From: an uncultured Clostridia bacterium
GTDB lineage: Bacteria; Bacillota; Clostridia; Christensenellales; Borkfalkiaceae
Direction of reading: 5' to 3'
DNA length: 64,000 nt
Assembly (NCBI GenBank): GCA_930989535.1
Contig: CAKNLK010000010.1
Location: 1-64,000, forward strand
The notes below the pieces were generated by a model that had not been told where the DNA came from, did no database searches, and saw only the letters and a program-made list of their open reading frames with translations. A program made the translations under genes and the position numbers. Below are positions 23,439 to 32,219 of this stretch, piece by piece. Within the stretch, counting starts at the first letter, position 1. The number at the start of each line of letters is the position of its first letter.

Positions 23439-26085
23439 GTTTTCTCTTTCTCCAAGGTAAAACGTCCCGTATGCGTACGCCGCGGAAATCGCAATACGCG
23501 AGCAGGGCGGTAATTCCCGCGCCCGCGGCGCTCGCGGCGATGCCTGCGGCGAGCCCCGGTACGGAAAATTCGAGCACGATTTCGTTTTCTCCGCTCCCGA
23601 GCGCGACGCTGAGCATACAGTCGCCGATTAGTTCAAAGTCCGCCCTTTCCCCGTTTACGGTAATTTTCCAGCCGTCCTCGTAGGGGATGCTGAAGAATAC
23701 CCGTTCGTTTCCGTCCGAATGCACGGTGCATCGCACGGAGCCGTCCTGCACCGTAAGGTTCTCGGCGGCGCGCCCCTGCAGCGTTTCCGCCGCCTTCGCG
23801 AGCGCGTCCAGGTCGAGGTAATAGATATTGCTCTCCCGTACGTTGCCGTCGGCGATGCGTACCGTCGCCGTGCTTCCCGATTCCGTGCCGATATAAATCA
23901 CTTCCGGCGACAGCCACCGCCCCAGGGAATAGGTCGTCTCTTCGTTTACGACCGCCTCGCGCGCGCCGGTGTCGTTGAACAAAAACTGCCCGTACATCGC
24001 GCAAGCCGTTTCCGGCACGCGGATGGTGTACACCGTCTCCCCGCCGTCGGTTTCCGCCGAATATTCCGCTTCGCGGTAGAGTTTGATCTCCTCGCCCAAC
24101 AGGAAGGAATACAGTTGGTTTTGGTAGAGGAAGGGGGTTGTTTCCTCGCTGTTGAATGCCGGGCTCTCCGGGTAGGTGAAGGCGAGGGGCAGTGCGTACG
24201 GGTTTTGATAGGTGCTTTTGCCGTTGTAGGTACCGAGTTCGTCGAGTTTGATCAGACCGTTGATATCGGAGTCGGCAAGCACGTATTTGACGCCGAGCAG
24301 GGCGTCCGCCGCCACGATGCTCGTGTTCACGATATTCATGTTGTCGCCCATGATATTGTAGCCGAGCTTGTCCAGAAAGCGGCGCTCCCGGTCATTGGGA
24401 TCGGAAGTATAGCCGCTTATGGAACGGTAGCCGTACGCCAAAGATTCGTTGTAGTTCGCTGTCAGGTGCGCGCTCGAGGTGTTCCGCGTCGACGTCTGGT
24501 TGATGCGGTAAAATCCGCCGTCGTACGCCCGCAGGGCGGCGATTTGTTCCTGCTGCTGCATCACGTATTCCGCATACGCTTCGGCGTTGGAAACACTGTA
24601 TTCCTGCATCAACAGGCTCGCGTTGAAAGACAGCTCTGCCGCCGCTTCCGCGGCGATTAAAATTCCGAGGGAGATGGCCGCCGCTCGCAGGAGTTTTTCG
24701 CTCTTTGCGGAAACGCCCGTTTGCGCCCGCTCGGCTCCGCTTTGTCCGTTCGGCAGGCCGGTTTGCCCGCCCTGCGCGCCGTCCGGCAGCTGCCTGTTGT
24801 AGCAGTACAGCAGGGCTGCCGCCAAAGCGAACGAGAGCAATGCGAACAGGAAGGATTGCAGACCCAGCGCGATGAACAGCACCGCGGCGATTGCCGCGGC
24901 GGGCCATGCCCTGCGCAGGTCGACGCGGAGCGGCTGGTTCCCGGCTCGCTCGTAAAACCGCGCGGAGACGCACAGCACGGAAAAAATTCCCAGATACGAG
25001 TACCGGTACCAATAACTCGTCACGCTTTTGAACATCGAAAAGGCGAACACGAACGGCGAAAAGAAGAAGATGAGCGCGCTCGCGCAGAGAAAGACGATGA
25101 CGATGTTGCGCGCCCTGCCCCGTTCGGCGCCGGTAAAGAAATAGGCGAAACATCCGAACAGCGCAAAAAATCCGCAGTAGAGGGAAACGGAGCCTTCGCT
25201 GCTCGTGCCGCCGATTCGGAATTGCGTGAAGGCGCTGAAGATATTTTCCAGGTAATTCTTCTGCAGCAGAAAGAAATCCAGCCCCGCACGTCCGCCGCGG
25301 AGAGCTAAAAGTGTCGGAAAGATGAGGAACATGCTCAGCAATGCGCCGAGCACGAGGCATGCGGCGAAGCGCAGCGCCCGCAGGAGAAACGCGCGGAGCG
25401 CAAAGCGGTTTGCGAGGGTGTCCTCATAGAGGTAATAGATGCAGCAGAACATGCAGTTGATTCCCGCCGTATACCAGTTGAACAGCAGTGACAGCGCGAC
25501 GGAGAGGATGAGCAGAAGTTTATTTCTCCCGTTTTGCACGAGCTTCCATGTGCCGAGCAAAATGAGCGGAAGCATATACACCCCGTCCAGCCACATGATG
25601 TTGCTCGCCTGCGCCACCCCGTATTGGCACAGTCCGTATCCGAGCGAGAGGCAGGCGGCAAACAGCGGCTTCATGCGCGGAAAACGCGCGCGCAGATAAA
25701 TGGCGAAAAATGCCGCCGCAACGCCGAGTTTGCCCGCGACCATGAGCGTAAACATGGAATGGAAGTCCTTCTGTTCGAAAAACAGCACGAGCAGATTGAA
25801 CGGCGAGGTCAGATAATAGGAGAATACGGCTACGTTGTTTCCGCCGAGCACCTTTTCAAAGGTATAGGCGAGCGACGCTTCGCCGCGCAGTACCCGCTTC
25901 AGATAGGCAAAAAAGTCCAGATATTGGATATCCGCATCGACGCACGCGAAGGAATTTCCGCCGAAGGGCGCAAATCCGGAGAGCACCGCCAAAAGGTATA
26001 TGAGGGCGACGGTTGCGGCCAGGCAGGCCGCATACAGAGACAGGTTGATTGTCCTTGCTGAAAAGCGGGATTTTTCCGATGACAT
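23407..26085 (-). CDS. YfhO-family membrane glycosyltransferase (GT-C type)
   Basis: The protein of about 890 residues has some 12-14 membrane segments in the first two-thirds and a soluble beta-rich C-terminal domain before a last membrane helix. DADIQYLDFFAYLKR in the first outer loop fits the GT-C acidic motif of YfhO. The frame is open upstream, but a consensus promoter (26093-26121) places the transcript start at or next to the ATG 26085-26083, so the mRNA is probably leaderless. YfhO with CsbB and GtcA adds sugars to lipoteichoic acid in other Firmicutes; the acceptor here is inferred. Confidence 0.88.
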   Translation of the reverse strand: MSSEKSRFSARTINLSLYAACLAATVALIYLLAVLSGFAPFGGNSFACVDADIQYLDFFAYLKRVLRGEASLAYTFEKVLGGNNVAVFSYYLTSPFNLLVLFFEQKDFHSMFTLMVAGKLGVAAAFFAIYLRARFPRMKPLFAACLSLGYGLCQYGVAQASNIMWLDGVYMLPLILLGTWKLVQNGRNKLLLILSVALSLLFNWYTAGINCMFCCIYYLYEDTLANRFALRAFLLRALRFAACLVLGALLSMFLIFPTLLALRGGRAGLDFFLLQKNYLENIFSAFTQFRIGGTSSEGSVSLYCGFFALFGCFAYFFTGAERGRARNIVIVFLCASALIFFFSPFVFAFSMFKSVTSYWYRYSYLGIFSVLCVSARFYERAGNQPLRVDLRRAWPAAAIAAVLFIALGLQSFLFALLSFALAAALLYCYNRQLPDGAQGGQTGLPNGQSGAERAQTGVSAKSEKLLRAAAISLGILIAAEAAAELSFNASLLMQEYSVSNAEAYAEYVMQQQEQIAALRAYDGGFYRINQTSTRNTSSAHLTANYNESLAYGYRSISGYTSDPNDRERRFLDKLGYNIMGDNMNIVNTSIVAADALLGVKYVLADSDINGLIKLDELGTYNGKSTYQNPYALPLAFTYPESPAFNSEETTPFLYQNQLYSFLLGEEIKLYREAEYSAETDGGETVYTIRVPETACAMYGQFLFNDTGAREAVVNEETTYSLGRWLSPEVIYIGTESGSTATVRIADGNVRESNIYYLDLDALAKAAETLQGRAAENLTVQDGSVRCTVHSDGNERVFFSIPYEDGWKITVNGERADFELIGDCMLSVALGSGENEIVLEFSVPGLAAGIAASAAGAGITALLAYCDFRGVRIRDVLPWRKRKHAQSVKKTVA

Positions 26086-26092
26086 GGCTTCC

Positions 26093-26121
26093 ATTATAGA
26101 GGATTTACGGAGGAATGTCAA
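26093..26121 (-). promoter_or_regulatory. Promoter of yfhO-gtrA, placing the transcript start at the ATG
   Basis: Minus-strand TTGACA (26121-26116), 17-base spacer, TATAAT (26098-26093). The ATG begins 7 nt after the -10 box and no Shine-Dalgarno is present. Confidence 0.8.
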
Positions 26122-26164
26122 TGCGTTTCGTCGCGGGCATACAAATTTGCCCTTCCGTTTTGGG

Positions 26165-26193
26165 TTGACAAGCAGGGGAAAATATTGTAAGAT
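26165..26193 (+). promoter_or_regulatory. Promoter of the CsbB-like glycosyltransferase
   Basis: TTGACA (26165-26170), 17-base spacer, TAAGAT (26188-26193); divergent from the yfhO promoter 45 nt away. Confidence 0.75.
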
Positions 26194-26225
26194 ATACGCG
26201 TATTTTAAAAAAGCAGATGGTTTGT

Positions 26226-27158
26226 ATGGATAAATTGAGTATTGTCGTGCCCTGTTACAACGAAGAGGAATGCGTAGAGCTGTTCTACCAAACCGCGTCG
26301 GAGATATTGAAATCGATGCCCGTCGAGCCGGAGTTTCTCTTCGTCGACGACGGAAGTTCGGACGGTACATGTGCCATTCTTCGCCGTTTGGCGAAGAATG
26401 ATACGCGTGTCAGATATATATCGTTCAGCCGGAATTTCGGCAAGGAGGCGGCGCTGTATGCCGGGCTGTGCGGCGCTACGGGCGATTTGGTCGCCGTTAT
26501 GGATGCCGATTTGCAGGATCCGCCCGAGCTCCTGCTCGAAATGTACCGCGGCATTCGGGAGGAACAGTACGATTGCGTCGGCTGCCGCCGTTCCACCCGG
26601 AAAAACGAGCCGAAAATCCGCAGTCTGTTTTCCAAATTTTTCTATAAGCTCATCAATTCGATGACGGATACAAAAATAGTCGACGGCGCGCGCGATTTCC
26701 GCATGATGACGCGGCAGATGGTCGACGCCGTGCTTTCCCTGCGCGAAACGGAGCGGTTCAGCAAGGAACTGTTCAGCTGGGTTGGCTTTAAAACCAAGTG
26801 GCTCGAATACGAAAATATCGAACGCGCCAAGGGCAGCACAAAGTGGAGCTTCAAAAAATTGGCGCGCTATGCCGTCGGCGGCATCGAAAGCGCCAGCTGC
26901 GCCCCGCTGAAGGTCAACCTTCTATTTTGCGTGCTGTGCTTTTTGGTTTGCGTCGGGTTTGTGATCGCCGATATCGTAATCGCGGCAGCGGCTGGGAGCG
27001 TTTCGTGGCTCTTTATTTTGCTCCCTGTACTGTTTCTGCTCGCCGCCATGCTGTTTTTCGGCCTGTACATGCAGGGGGAATACGTGAAGAAGATTTTCTA
27101 CCAAGTCCGCGGCAGGCCCATGTTCATCGTCAAGGAAGACGAAAAGAGCGTGCGCTGA
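26226..27158 (+). CDS. CsbB/GtrB-like polyprenyl-phosphate glycosyltransferase
   Basis: The 310-residue protein has a GT2 domain (SIVVPCYNEEECVELFY, FVDDGSSDGT, VMDADLQDPPELL) and two C-terminal membrane helices (about 235-258 and 262-285). This is the layout of CsbB, GtrB and dolichol-phosphate mannosyltransferase. It should move a sugar from a nucleotide to undecaprenyl phosphate on the inner membrane face. The divergent YfhO and GtrA genes would supply the transferase and flippase. ATG 26226 is preferred over an upstream in-frame codon. The Shine-Dalgarno is weak. Confidence 0.9.
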   Translation: MDKLSIVVPCYNEEECVELFYQTASEILKSMPVEPEFLFVDDGSSDGTCAILRRLAKNDTRVRYISFSRNFGKEAALYAGLCGATGDLVAVMDADLQDPPELLLEMYRGIREEQYDCVGCRRSTRKNEPKIRSLFSKFFYKLINSMTDTKIVDGARDFRMMTRQMVDAVLSLRETERFSKELFSWVGFKTKWLEYENIERAKGSTKWSFKKLARYAVGGIESASCAPLKVNLLFCVLCFLVCVGFVIADIVIAAAAGSVSWLFILLPVLFLLAAMLFFGLYMQGEYVKKIFYQVRGRPMFIVKEDEKSVR

Positions 27159-27219
27159 CTCGTTTTTGCCGCACGGGCGGGAGAAACGGAAGTATCTGAA
27201 ATTTGCGGAACGAATGCCA

Positions 27220-27265
27220 GAGGAAATTGTAGACGGTGTAAACCGGCGGCAATTTCCTCTTTTTG
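27220..27265 (+). terminator. Terminator after the CsbB-like gene
   Basis: AGAGGAAATTG pairs with CAATTTCCTCT across a 19-nt loop, followed by TTTTG. Confidence 0.75.
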
Positions 27266-27266
27266 C

Positions 27267-27295
27267 TTGCTTTTGTGCCGAAACGATGGTATAAT
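27267..27295 (+). promoter_or_regulatory. Promoter of the lipoprotein gene
   Basis: TTGCTT (27267-27272), 17-base spacer, TATAAT (27290-27295). Confidence 0.65.
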
Positions 27296-27409
27296 GCAAA
27301 CAGAGGCCGACTCGTGCTGAGCATTTTCCGGGGACGGAAAAATGCAAACGTGTTGCAAAAAATTGTACATATACGCTTCGAGTGCGGCCCGTCAGGAGGT
27401 AAAAAGGAT

Positions 27410-28567
27410 ATGAAAAGAGCAATGCTCTGCGCCTTGGCGGCGCTGTTGGCACTGTCGGTGGCTGCCTTTTTCGTTGCCTGCGGCGGCGGTGGCGATGAGG
27501 GCGGCGGAACGGCGGACAAAGAATATTCCGTCACAATCACTCAGCCGGCGGGCGCGCAGCTTTCCGCGGATAAGCAAAAGGCAAAGAGCGGCGAAACGGT
27601 CACGGTCACCGCAACCGTGACGGACGCGGAAAAATATCTCATCTCCGTCACGGCGAACGGGGAAGAGTGCGAAGAGAGCGGCGGCAAATATACCTTCACG
27701 GTCAAGGACAAGGACGTCACGGTGACTGCCGAATTGGGAACGTATGCCGAAAAACTGACGGATAGCTTTTTGTCTTGGGATGAAAAGGCGCCTTCGCAGG
27801 TGATTCCCGCGGCGGAAGCGCCGCTGTCGCCCTCGTTCGGTATCCCGTTCAAATTTCCCTTTGACGAAATGATTTTTATCAACGAAAGCAAGAGCGGCAT
27901 TCAGTCCTCCGATCCGTCGGTTATCCCCGCCGATGCGTTTGCGATATCGTATCAAAGCATAAACGGCGGAAACGGTATGGGTTCGGGCACGGCTTATCTT
28001 GACGCGTCCAAAGTAAATCCCGGCGTAACGTACATACTTTTGCGCGTACAGGACAACACCGTTTCAACCAAAAATGCGACCGTGCTCAAGCGCGTCGAAG
28101 TCGTCGAGTCGGAAAATTTTACCTACGAAGTCATGGTCGAAACAATCGAATTGGACGTTTCCGACTTAAAGTCTGCGGGCGGGCGCTATGCGATCAACCT
28201 TTACGATGCCGACGATATTCTCGTGCAGGGCATCGACTTCGGGGAATTTAACTACGCGGTATCGGGCATCAACGGTTTCCTTTTGGACTCGCAGGAAGAT
28301 TTTGCGCGCTACGAAAACAGTTCAGCCGTTTGGATTTATTTTGACGCCGCAGATGTTTCAGACGGCGTCATCACCTTCAGGTTCGATTATATTGTAGGGC
28401 ACGAATACAGGCTGTTCGCCGTGCCCGTAAAGGACGACGGAACCGCCGATAACAGCCGCCTGCTCGCAATATCAAATCAGGCGGTATCGGGCGGCAGCTA
28501 TACGGAGGGCGGCGTGCTCTCGTTTACTGATACGAACGTTACTTTGGAATTGACGGTAACGGCATAA
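27410..28567 (+). CDS. Predicted lipoprotein, 385 residues, unknown function
   Basis: A lipoprotein signal peptide (MKRAMLCALAALLALSVAAF then FVACGGGG) places the lipidated cysteine near residue 24. A glycine linker and a beta-sandwich-like region follow (YSVTITQPAGAQLSA, GETVTVTATVTDAEKYLISV), resembling bacterial Ig-like repeat domains. The remaining 250 residues are predicted beta-rich and unfamiliar. AGGAGG before the ATG at 27410 fixes the start. It is probably anchored on the outer face of the membrane. The promoter and terminator make it a single-gene unit. Confidence 0.85.
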   Translation: MKRAMLCALAALLALSVAAFFVACGGGGDEGGGTADKEYSVTITQPAGAQLSADKQKAKSGETVTVTATVTDAEKYLISVTANGEECEESGGKYTFTVKDKDVTVTAELGTYAEKLTDSFLSWDEKAPSQVIPAAEAPLSPSFGIPFKFPFDEMIFINESKSGIQSSDPSVIPADAFAISYQSINGGNGMGSGTAYLDASKVNPGVTYILLRVQDNTVSTKNATVLKRVEVVESENFTYEVMVETIELDVSDLKSAGGRYAINLYDADDILVQGIDFGEFNYAVSGINGFLLDSQEDFARYENSSAVWIYFDAADVSDGVITFRFDYIVGHEYRLFAVPVKDDGTADNSRLLAISNQAVSGGSYTEGGVLSFTDTNVTLELTVTA

Positions 28568-28581
28568 ACGGAATTCGATTC

Positions 28582-28617
28582 AAAAGGCTCTCCCGGCGGA
28601 GGGCCTTTTCTCTTTTT
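28582..28617 (+). terminator. Terminator after the lipoprotein gene
   Basis: AAAAGGC...GCCTTTT with TCC/GGA above it and a TCTCTTTTTT tail. Confidence 0.75.
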
Positions 28618-28771
28618 TGCCCGTTCCTTGGCGCGGGGGGCAAAGGGAACCGAAAGGGAGGTTTTGCCCGGCGAGGCGCCTTCGGCGGAGCGTTGCGCCG
28701 GCCCCGCGCGGAAAGATATATTCGAACCGCGTCCGCAGGCAGAGAAAAGGGGCAAGCCGATGTTTGCAGGC

Positions 28772-28838
28772 GGGCACAGTAAAAACCCGAGCCGCCGCCG
28801 TTACCGGCGTGCAGGGCACAGTAAAAACCCGAGCCGCC
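28772..28838 (+). repeat. 25-bp perfect direct repeat
   Basis: GGGCACAGTAAAAACCCGAG-CCGCC occurs at 28772-28796 and again at 28814-28838, 17 nt apart. Confidence 0.9.
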
Positions 28839-28839
28839 A

Positions 28840-29354
28840 AAAAACAGCGCCTCGGGCATAGAATTTGTATTCAGTTGTAGGGGAACCGAATCGACGGTAT
28901 CTCTACTTATGCTATAATCAGCGCGGAAGCCTCCCGCCAGCTGTTCGCTCGGCTACGCCGCTAAATTTACAGATTTACGTCTTTTAAGCTGTTCCCAACC
29001 TCAAATTGTACATTGGACCGCCCTCCTATCAAGCAAGTTTTCGCAAATCGGACTTGTACATTGGCAGTACCTCCTTCGCCCTCTGCGGCAGGCGCGGCGC
29101 ATTTGTTTTGTGAGCTCTCTTTTCCGATAGCCGTGGTGTGAATAAAATGCTGCCGAACTTTCGCTGTGCCCGCCCCGATTGAAAATTCCTTTCGACCTTC
29201 TCTTTACCCTTGCATCGATATTCCCTGCGCGCATTTTCTTAAGCGGAAACCGAAGCAACTTGTTCGATAATGGGAGGGGAATCGGGCCAGCGTTCCCTTT
29301 GGGCATTGGTTGTACCGAGGGAAATTGGAAGTATTTTTCCCTTTGGTCAATTCT
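28840..29354 (-). other. Gene-less region transcribed from a minus-strand promoter; two tandem mini-ORFs
   Basis: About 500 nt with no convincing protein. Two minus-strand mini-ORFs with strong ribosome sites and near-identical starts lie in tandem. One is 29061-29029 (MYKSDLRKLA, after GAAGGAGG); the other is 29013-28984 (MYNLRLGTA, after TAGGAGG). Both begin CCAATGTACAA. A third GGTAC...CCAATG occurs near 29306, opening a 101-codon basic frame I do not trust. The rest of 28618-29544 shows no other feature beyond the 25-bp direct repeat. Confidence 0.4.
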
Positions 29355-29382
29355 ATTATAGCACAGTTTCCCCGTTTGTCAA
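29355..29382 (-). promoter_or_regulatory. Strong promoter reading into the gene-less region
   Basis: Minus-strand TTGACA (29382-29377), 16-base spacer, TATAAT (29360-29355). Confidence 0.75.
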
Positions 29383-29544
29383 GGGGGTTTTGAAAAAAAT
29401 TTTTACTTTTTGTTTTGTTTTCACAGTTTTTTAACAATGCAATTATCGATTGATAATGCTCACGCGCGCAAAAATAAAGTCGCTGCGACTTTCGCCGCTC
29501 TTTGTTCGAAAAGACGGGAATGGAAAGATTATAATTATCAGCTC

Positions 29545-29768
29545 GAAAAAGGCAAAACCATGCTTTTGCCTTTTTCCCTCAATTTGCCGTAAGGCTTTTG
29601 CAGGAAAAGTGAAGCCGCGCGATTTTGTAATATGCGTGCCCTTAAATCATCGCGCGGCGAGGAAAACTCCGAACGCAAAAAGGCGTATCGTGTTGGTATG
29701 CCTTTTTCGTTGGGGTTGTCCTCAATCTCACGGCTATTTGTTTCAACAGCTTGAAACAAATAACGTGA
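29545..29768 (+). repeat. Structured repeat, single forward unit at the gerC end
   Basis: P1 is GAAAAAGGCAAAA-CCATGC-TTTTGCCTTTTTC. P3 is GCCGCGCGAT/ATCGCGCGGC with loop TTTGTAATATGCGTGCCC. P4 (AGGA/TCCT) contains an extra hairpin (AAAAAGGC...GCCTTTTT). P5 at 29728-29768 has foot TCAC/GTGA, bulged G, a 13-bp stem with one mismatch and loop ACAGCT. The gerC stop codon on the other strand is 5 nt away. Confidence 0.85.
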
Positions 29769-29773
29769 ACAAC

Positions 29774-31054
29774 TCATTTCAGTGTATCAAATTGAATATC
29801 GTACACGACTTTCGCGTCCTGCAAAACGGTGTCCTTGAGCGCATCGAAGTACGGGCGCGCAAAGCGGTACAGTTTAATTTTCATTTCAAACAAATCGCAC
29901 CCGCCCGCATTCGCTTTTTTCAACACTGCGGAAAGCTTTTGCCGGAATTTTTCCTCCGCGGCGCGCAGAACGTGCTCGGGCACGATGGTCGTCTTTGCAA
30001 CTTCTTCAATCGTTTCCGATTTATTTGTATCCGCCACCTGCGCGTTGGCACGGATGCGGAAGGTGAACACGGGCACGCCTCCCTCCACCGTTAAATCTTG
30101 CGAGCGCTTTCCGATTTTCATCTTCAGGTTGTACGTCACGTCCTTCCCGTTTTCGGTCACGGTCACGTCGCCGTAGGCGAAATCGGTGGGGGAAGCGGCG
30201 AGGTTGTAGGCGAGCGTCTCCTCCGCCTCCAGGAGCGCCGTCCGCTTTCCTCCGAAAAAGAGCGCGGTTTTCGTCGCGTCGAACACGTCCGATTTGTTCT
30301 GATTGCCGCTCTTTCCGCCGCCCGCCCCCGAATTGCCGGAGCCGGAAGAACCCTGTACAGGCAGGGCAGAGGAGCCGGCAAAGCCGCCGCAATCTCCCGC
30401 GAAAGCTCCCTGCGCTCCGCCCGCGCCGCCGCTGTCTCCGCTCTCCGCCTCGGGCTTGGCGGAGAGCACGGGCAATGCGCCGCTGCCGCTCACGGAATAA
30501 TACCCTTTGGCAAAATCGCGCAGGTTTACGACGCACACGGTGCCCGTCTTCTGCGATTCGTTGGAGAGCACTTTGGCGATGGCGGCGCTGGTCATATCCC
30601 CGACGGAAGATTTTGCGCGCAAAAGCTCTTCCGCGCGCCCCTCGCACATCGCCAACAGGCAGGAATCTTCCACAAATTCGCTGCGCAGAAAATAATCGGA
30701 AAAGCGGAACACGTCCTCGCTGTCCGTGCCTTCGCCCAAAACGACGAGGCGGCAGTGCACGAGGGTGGGGTACCAGCCCGTCTTTCGGTTGAGCTCGGCG
30801 ATCGCCTCGCCCACGGTGGCCGCGCCATGAATGCTGACGTTGCTCGATGCTTCCGCCCCGCCGCCGCTGTTCGAGGATGCGGGCATGGCGATTTGTGCGG
30901 TCACGTCTACTTTATCTCCGTCCGCAATATCCAGCCCGACCGCCACGACGATCGCCGTCTTCTGAATGTTCACGATGCCGAAATCGTTGGAAAAGAACAG
31001 GAGGAGCAAAAAGGCGACGGCAAACAAAAAGATTCTCGACCAAAATTTATTCAT
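29774..31054 (-). CDS. Spore germination protein GerC-type, lacking the usual lipobox
   Basis: The 426-residue protein has a hydrophobic N-terminus and Ger(x)C hallmarks (VNIQKTAIVVAVGLDI, GWYPTLVHCRLVVLGEG, and the C-terminal domain ending VLQDAKVVYDIQ). GerC proteins are normally lipoproteins with LxGCWD; here the sequence is LLLLFFSNDFGIVN with no cysteine, so lipidation is not expected and the N-terminal helix may act as an anchor. A glycine/serine-rich linker (about residues 205-260) is unusually long. It is the third gene of the ger operon, overlapping gerB by 8 nt. Confidence 0.88.
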   Translation of the reverse strand: MNKFWSRIFLFAVAFLLLLFFSNDFGIVNIQKTAIVVAVGLDIADGDKVDVTAQIAMPASSNSGGGAEASSNVSIHGAATVGEAIAELNRKTGWYPTLVHCRLVVLGEGTDSEDVFRFSDYFLRSEFVEDSCLLAMCEGRAEELLRAKSSVGDMTSAAIAKVLSNESQKTGTVCVVNLRDFAKGYYSVSGSGALPVLSAKPEAESGDSGGAGGAQGAFAGDCGGFAGSSALPVQGSSGSGNSGAGGGKSGNQNKSDVFDATKTALFFGGKRTALLEAEETLAYNLAASPTDFAYGDVTVTENGKDVTYNLKMKIGKRSQDLTVEGGVPVFTFRIRANAQVADTNKSETIEEVAKTTIVPEHVLRAAEEKFRQKLSAVLKKANAGGCDLFEMKIKLYRFARPYFDALKDTVLQDAKVVYDIQFDTLK

Positions 31055-32219
31055 GCCGCTCCTCCCCGGTCGTATCCCCCTTGCGCGTTTCCTTCATGCG
31101 CGCGCCGCGGTTTCCGCACTGTGCGCCGTGTTTTTGCCCGCCCGTCTTTCCTTGCCTTCCGCGCTCCTGTTTTCGCAGCAGGTGTGCCGATACCGGCAAT
31201 ACGTATGAGAAAATTAAGAACACGAACCAGAGATTTTGCGTAAAAAATGTCTGCAGTTCGAGATATGAATACTTAAAAAATACAGTAAAGCCGAGCAGCA
31301 GTATATTGAGGGCGGCGGCGGGCCAGAGGGGGCCGATATCGCCGAGCGCGCGGCAGGCACAGTGCACGCTCAGCTGCGCGGGCACGCACTGCGAAAGTAC
31401 GAGCACGAGCGCGAGCGCAAAGATAAACAGCAAATCGATACGCCCGAGCGACGTGAACGCCGTCGTATATTTGGATATCTGTGCGACGGCGTTCTGCTGG
31501 CGCAGCGCGATATCGGCAAAAATTCCGTAAAATGTTCCGAGGAACAGGAGCACCGCCGCCGCGCCGACGAGGTAGCAAATTCCCACTTTCCACCAGGCTC
31601 CCTTTTCCCGCTTGAAATGCCCGAGGAAGAAGAGGGGGTACAGGCAGTCGGTGTACCAAGTCAGTCCGTACAGGCTGCCGCGGAAGATGCCCTCGCCCCC
31701 GCCGCCGACGGGCAGAAGCGCGGAAAAATCCGCCTCCGGCAGGGCGAGCAGGATAATCACAGCGAAGCACACCGCAAAGACGGGCATGGCGATGTCCGCC
31801 GCCCGCCCGATGGTCTTAAATCCCTTCACGCACGCAAAAAAGCTCACCCCGAAAAAGGGCGCAAAGGCGATGACGGGCGGGATATTCTCGTAAAAAATCT
31901 GCGTCACGAACCCCTTCTGCTCCATGAGCGGCAAAAGGGCGGAAAAGGCAAAAAAGAGTGCAAAAAGCCCGTAAATAATGCGCGCGGCAACCCTCCCGAA
32001 GGTGTTTTGCAGCAAATCGAAAAAAGTCATGTCGGTGCGGTAGGCTAAAAACAGAACGAGCGCGAGCACCGCGCCCATCAGCAGCAGGTTGAGCGCCGCA
32101 GAGAGCAGCAAGTCGTTTTTCGCGTAATAGCTCACCGTCGCGGGGTAGATGATCATCTTCGTCACGGGCATGAGCGCCGCGAACAGAAAGCAGATTTGCC
32201 GCAGTTTAATTTTGTCCAT
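31047..32219 (-). CDS. Spore germination permease, GerB type
   Basis: The 390-residue protein has about ten membrane segments in the APC-like GerAB fold (RQICFLFAALMPVTKMIIYP at the start; ENIPPVIAFAPFFGVSF; GLTWYTDCLYPLFFLG). GerB subunits bind the germinant in the inner spore membrane. A basic tail of 40 residues follows the last helix. It overlaps gerA by 14 nt and gerC by 8 nt, so all three are coupled. The germinant cannot be told. Confidence 0.9.
   Translation of the reverse strand: MDKIKLRQICFLFAALMPVTKMIIYPATVSYYAKNDLLLSAALNLLLMGAVLALVLFLAYRTDMTFFDLLQNTFGRVAARIIYGLFALFFAFSALLPLMEQKGFVTQIFYENIPPVIAFAPFFGVSFFACVKGFKTIGRAADIAMPVFAVCFAVIILLALPEADFSALLPVGGGGEGIFRGSLYGLTWYTDCLYPLFFLGHFKREKGAWWKVGICYLVGAAAVLLFLGTFYGIFADIALRQQNAVAQISKYTTAFTSLGRIDLLFIFALALVLVLSQCVPAQLSVHCACRALGDIGPLWPAAALNILLLGFTVFFKYSYLELQTFFTQNLWFVFLIFSYVLPVSAHLLRKQERGRQGKTGGQKHGAQCGNRGARMKETRKGDTTGEERHE

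Noticed and set aside
29001-29306. Minus-strand ORF of 101 codons, basic
   Set aside because: No ribosome site, Arg-rich shadow-like composition and no motif; the two mini-ORFs inside have better start signals.
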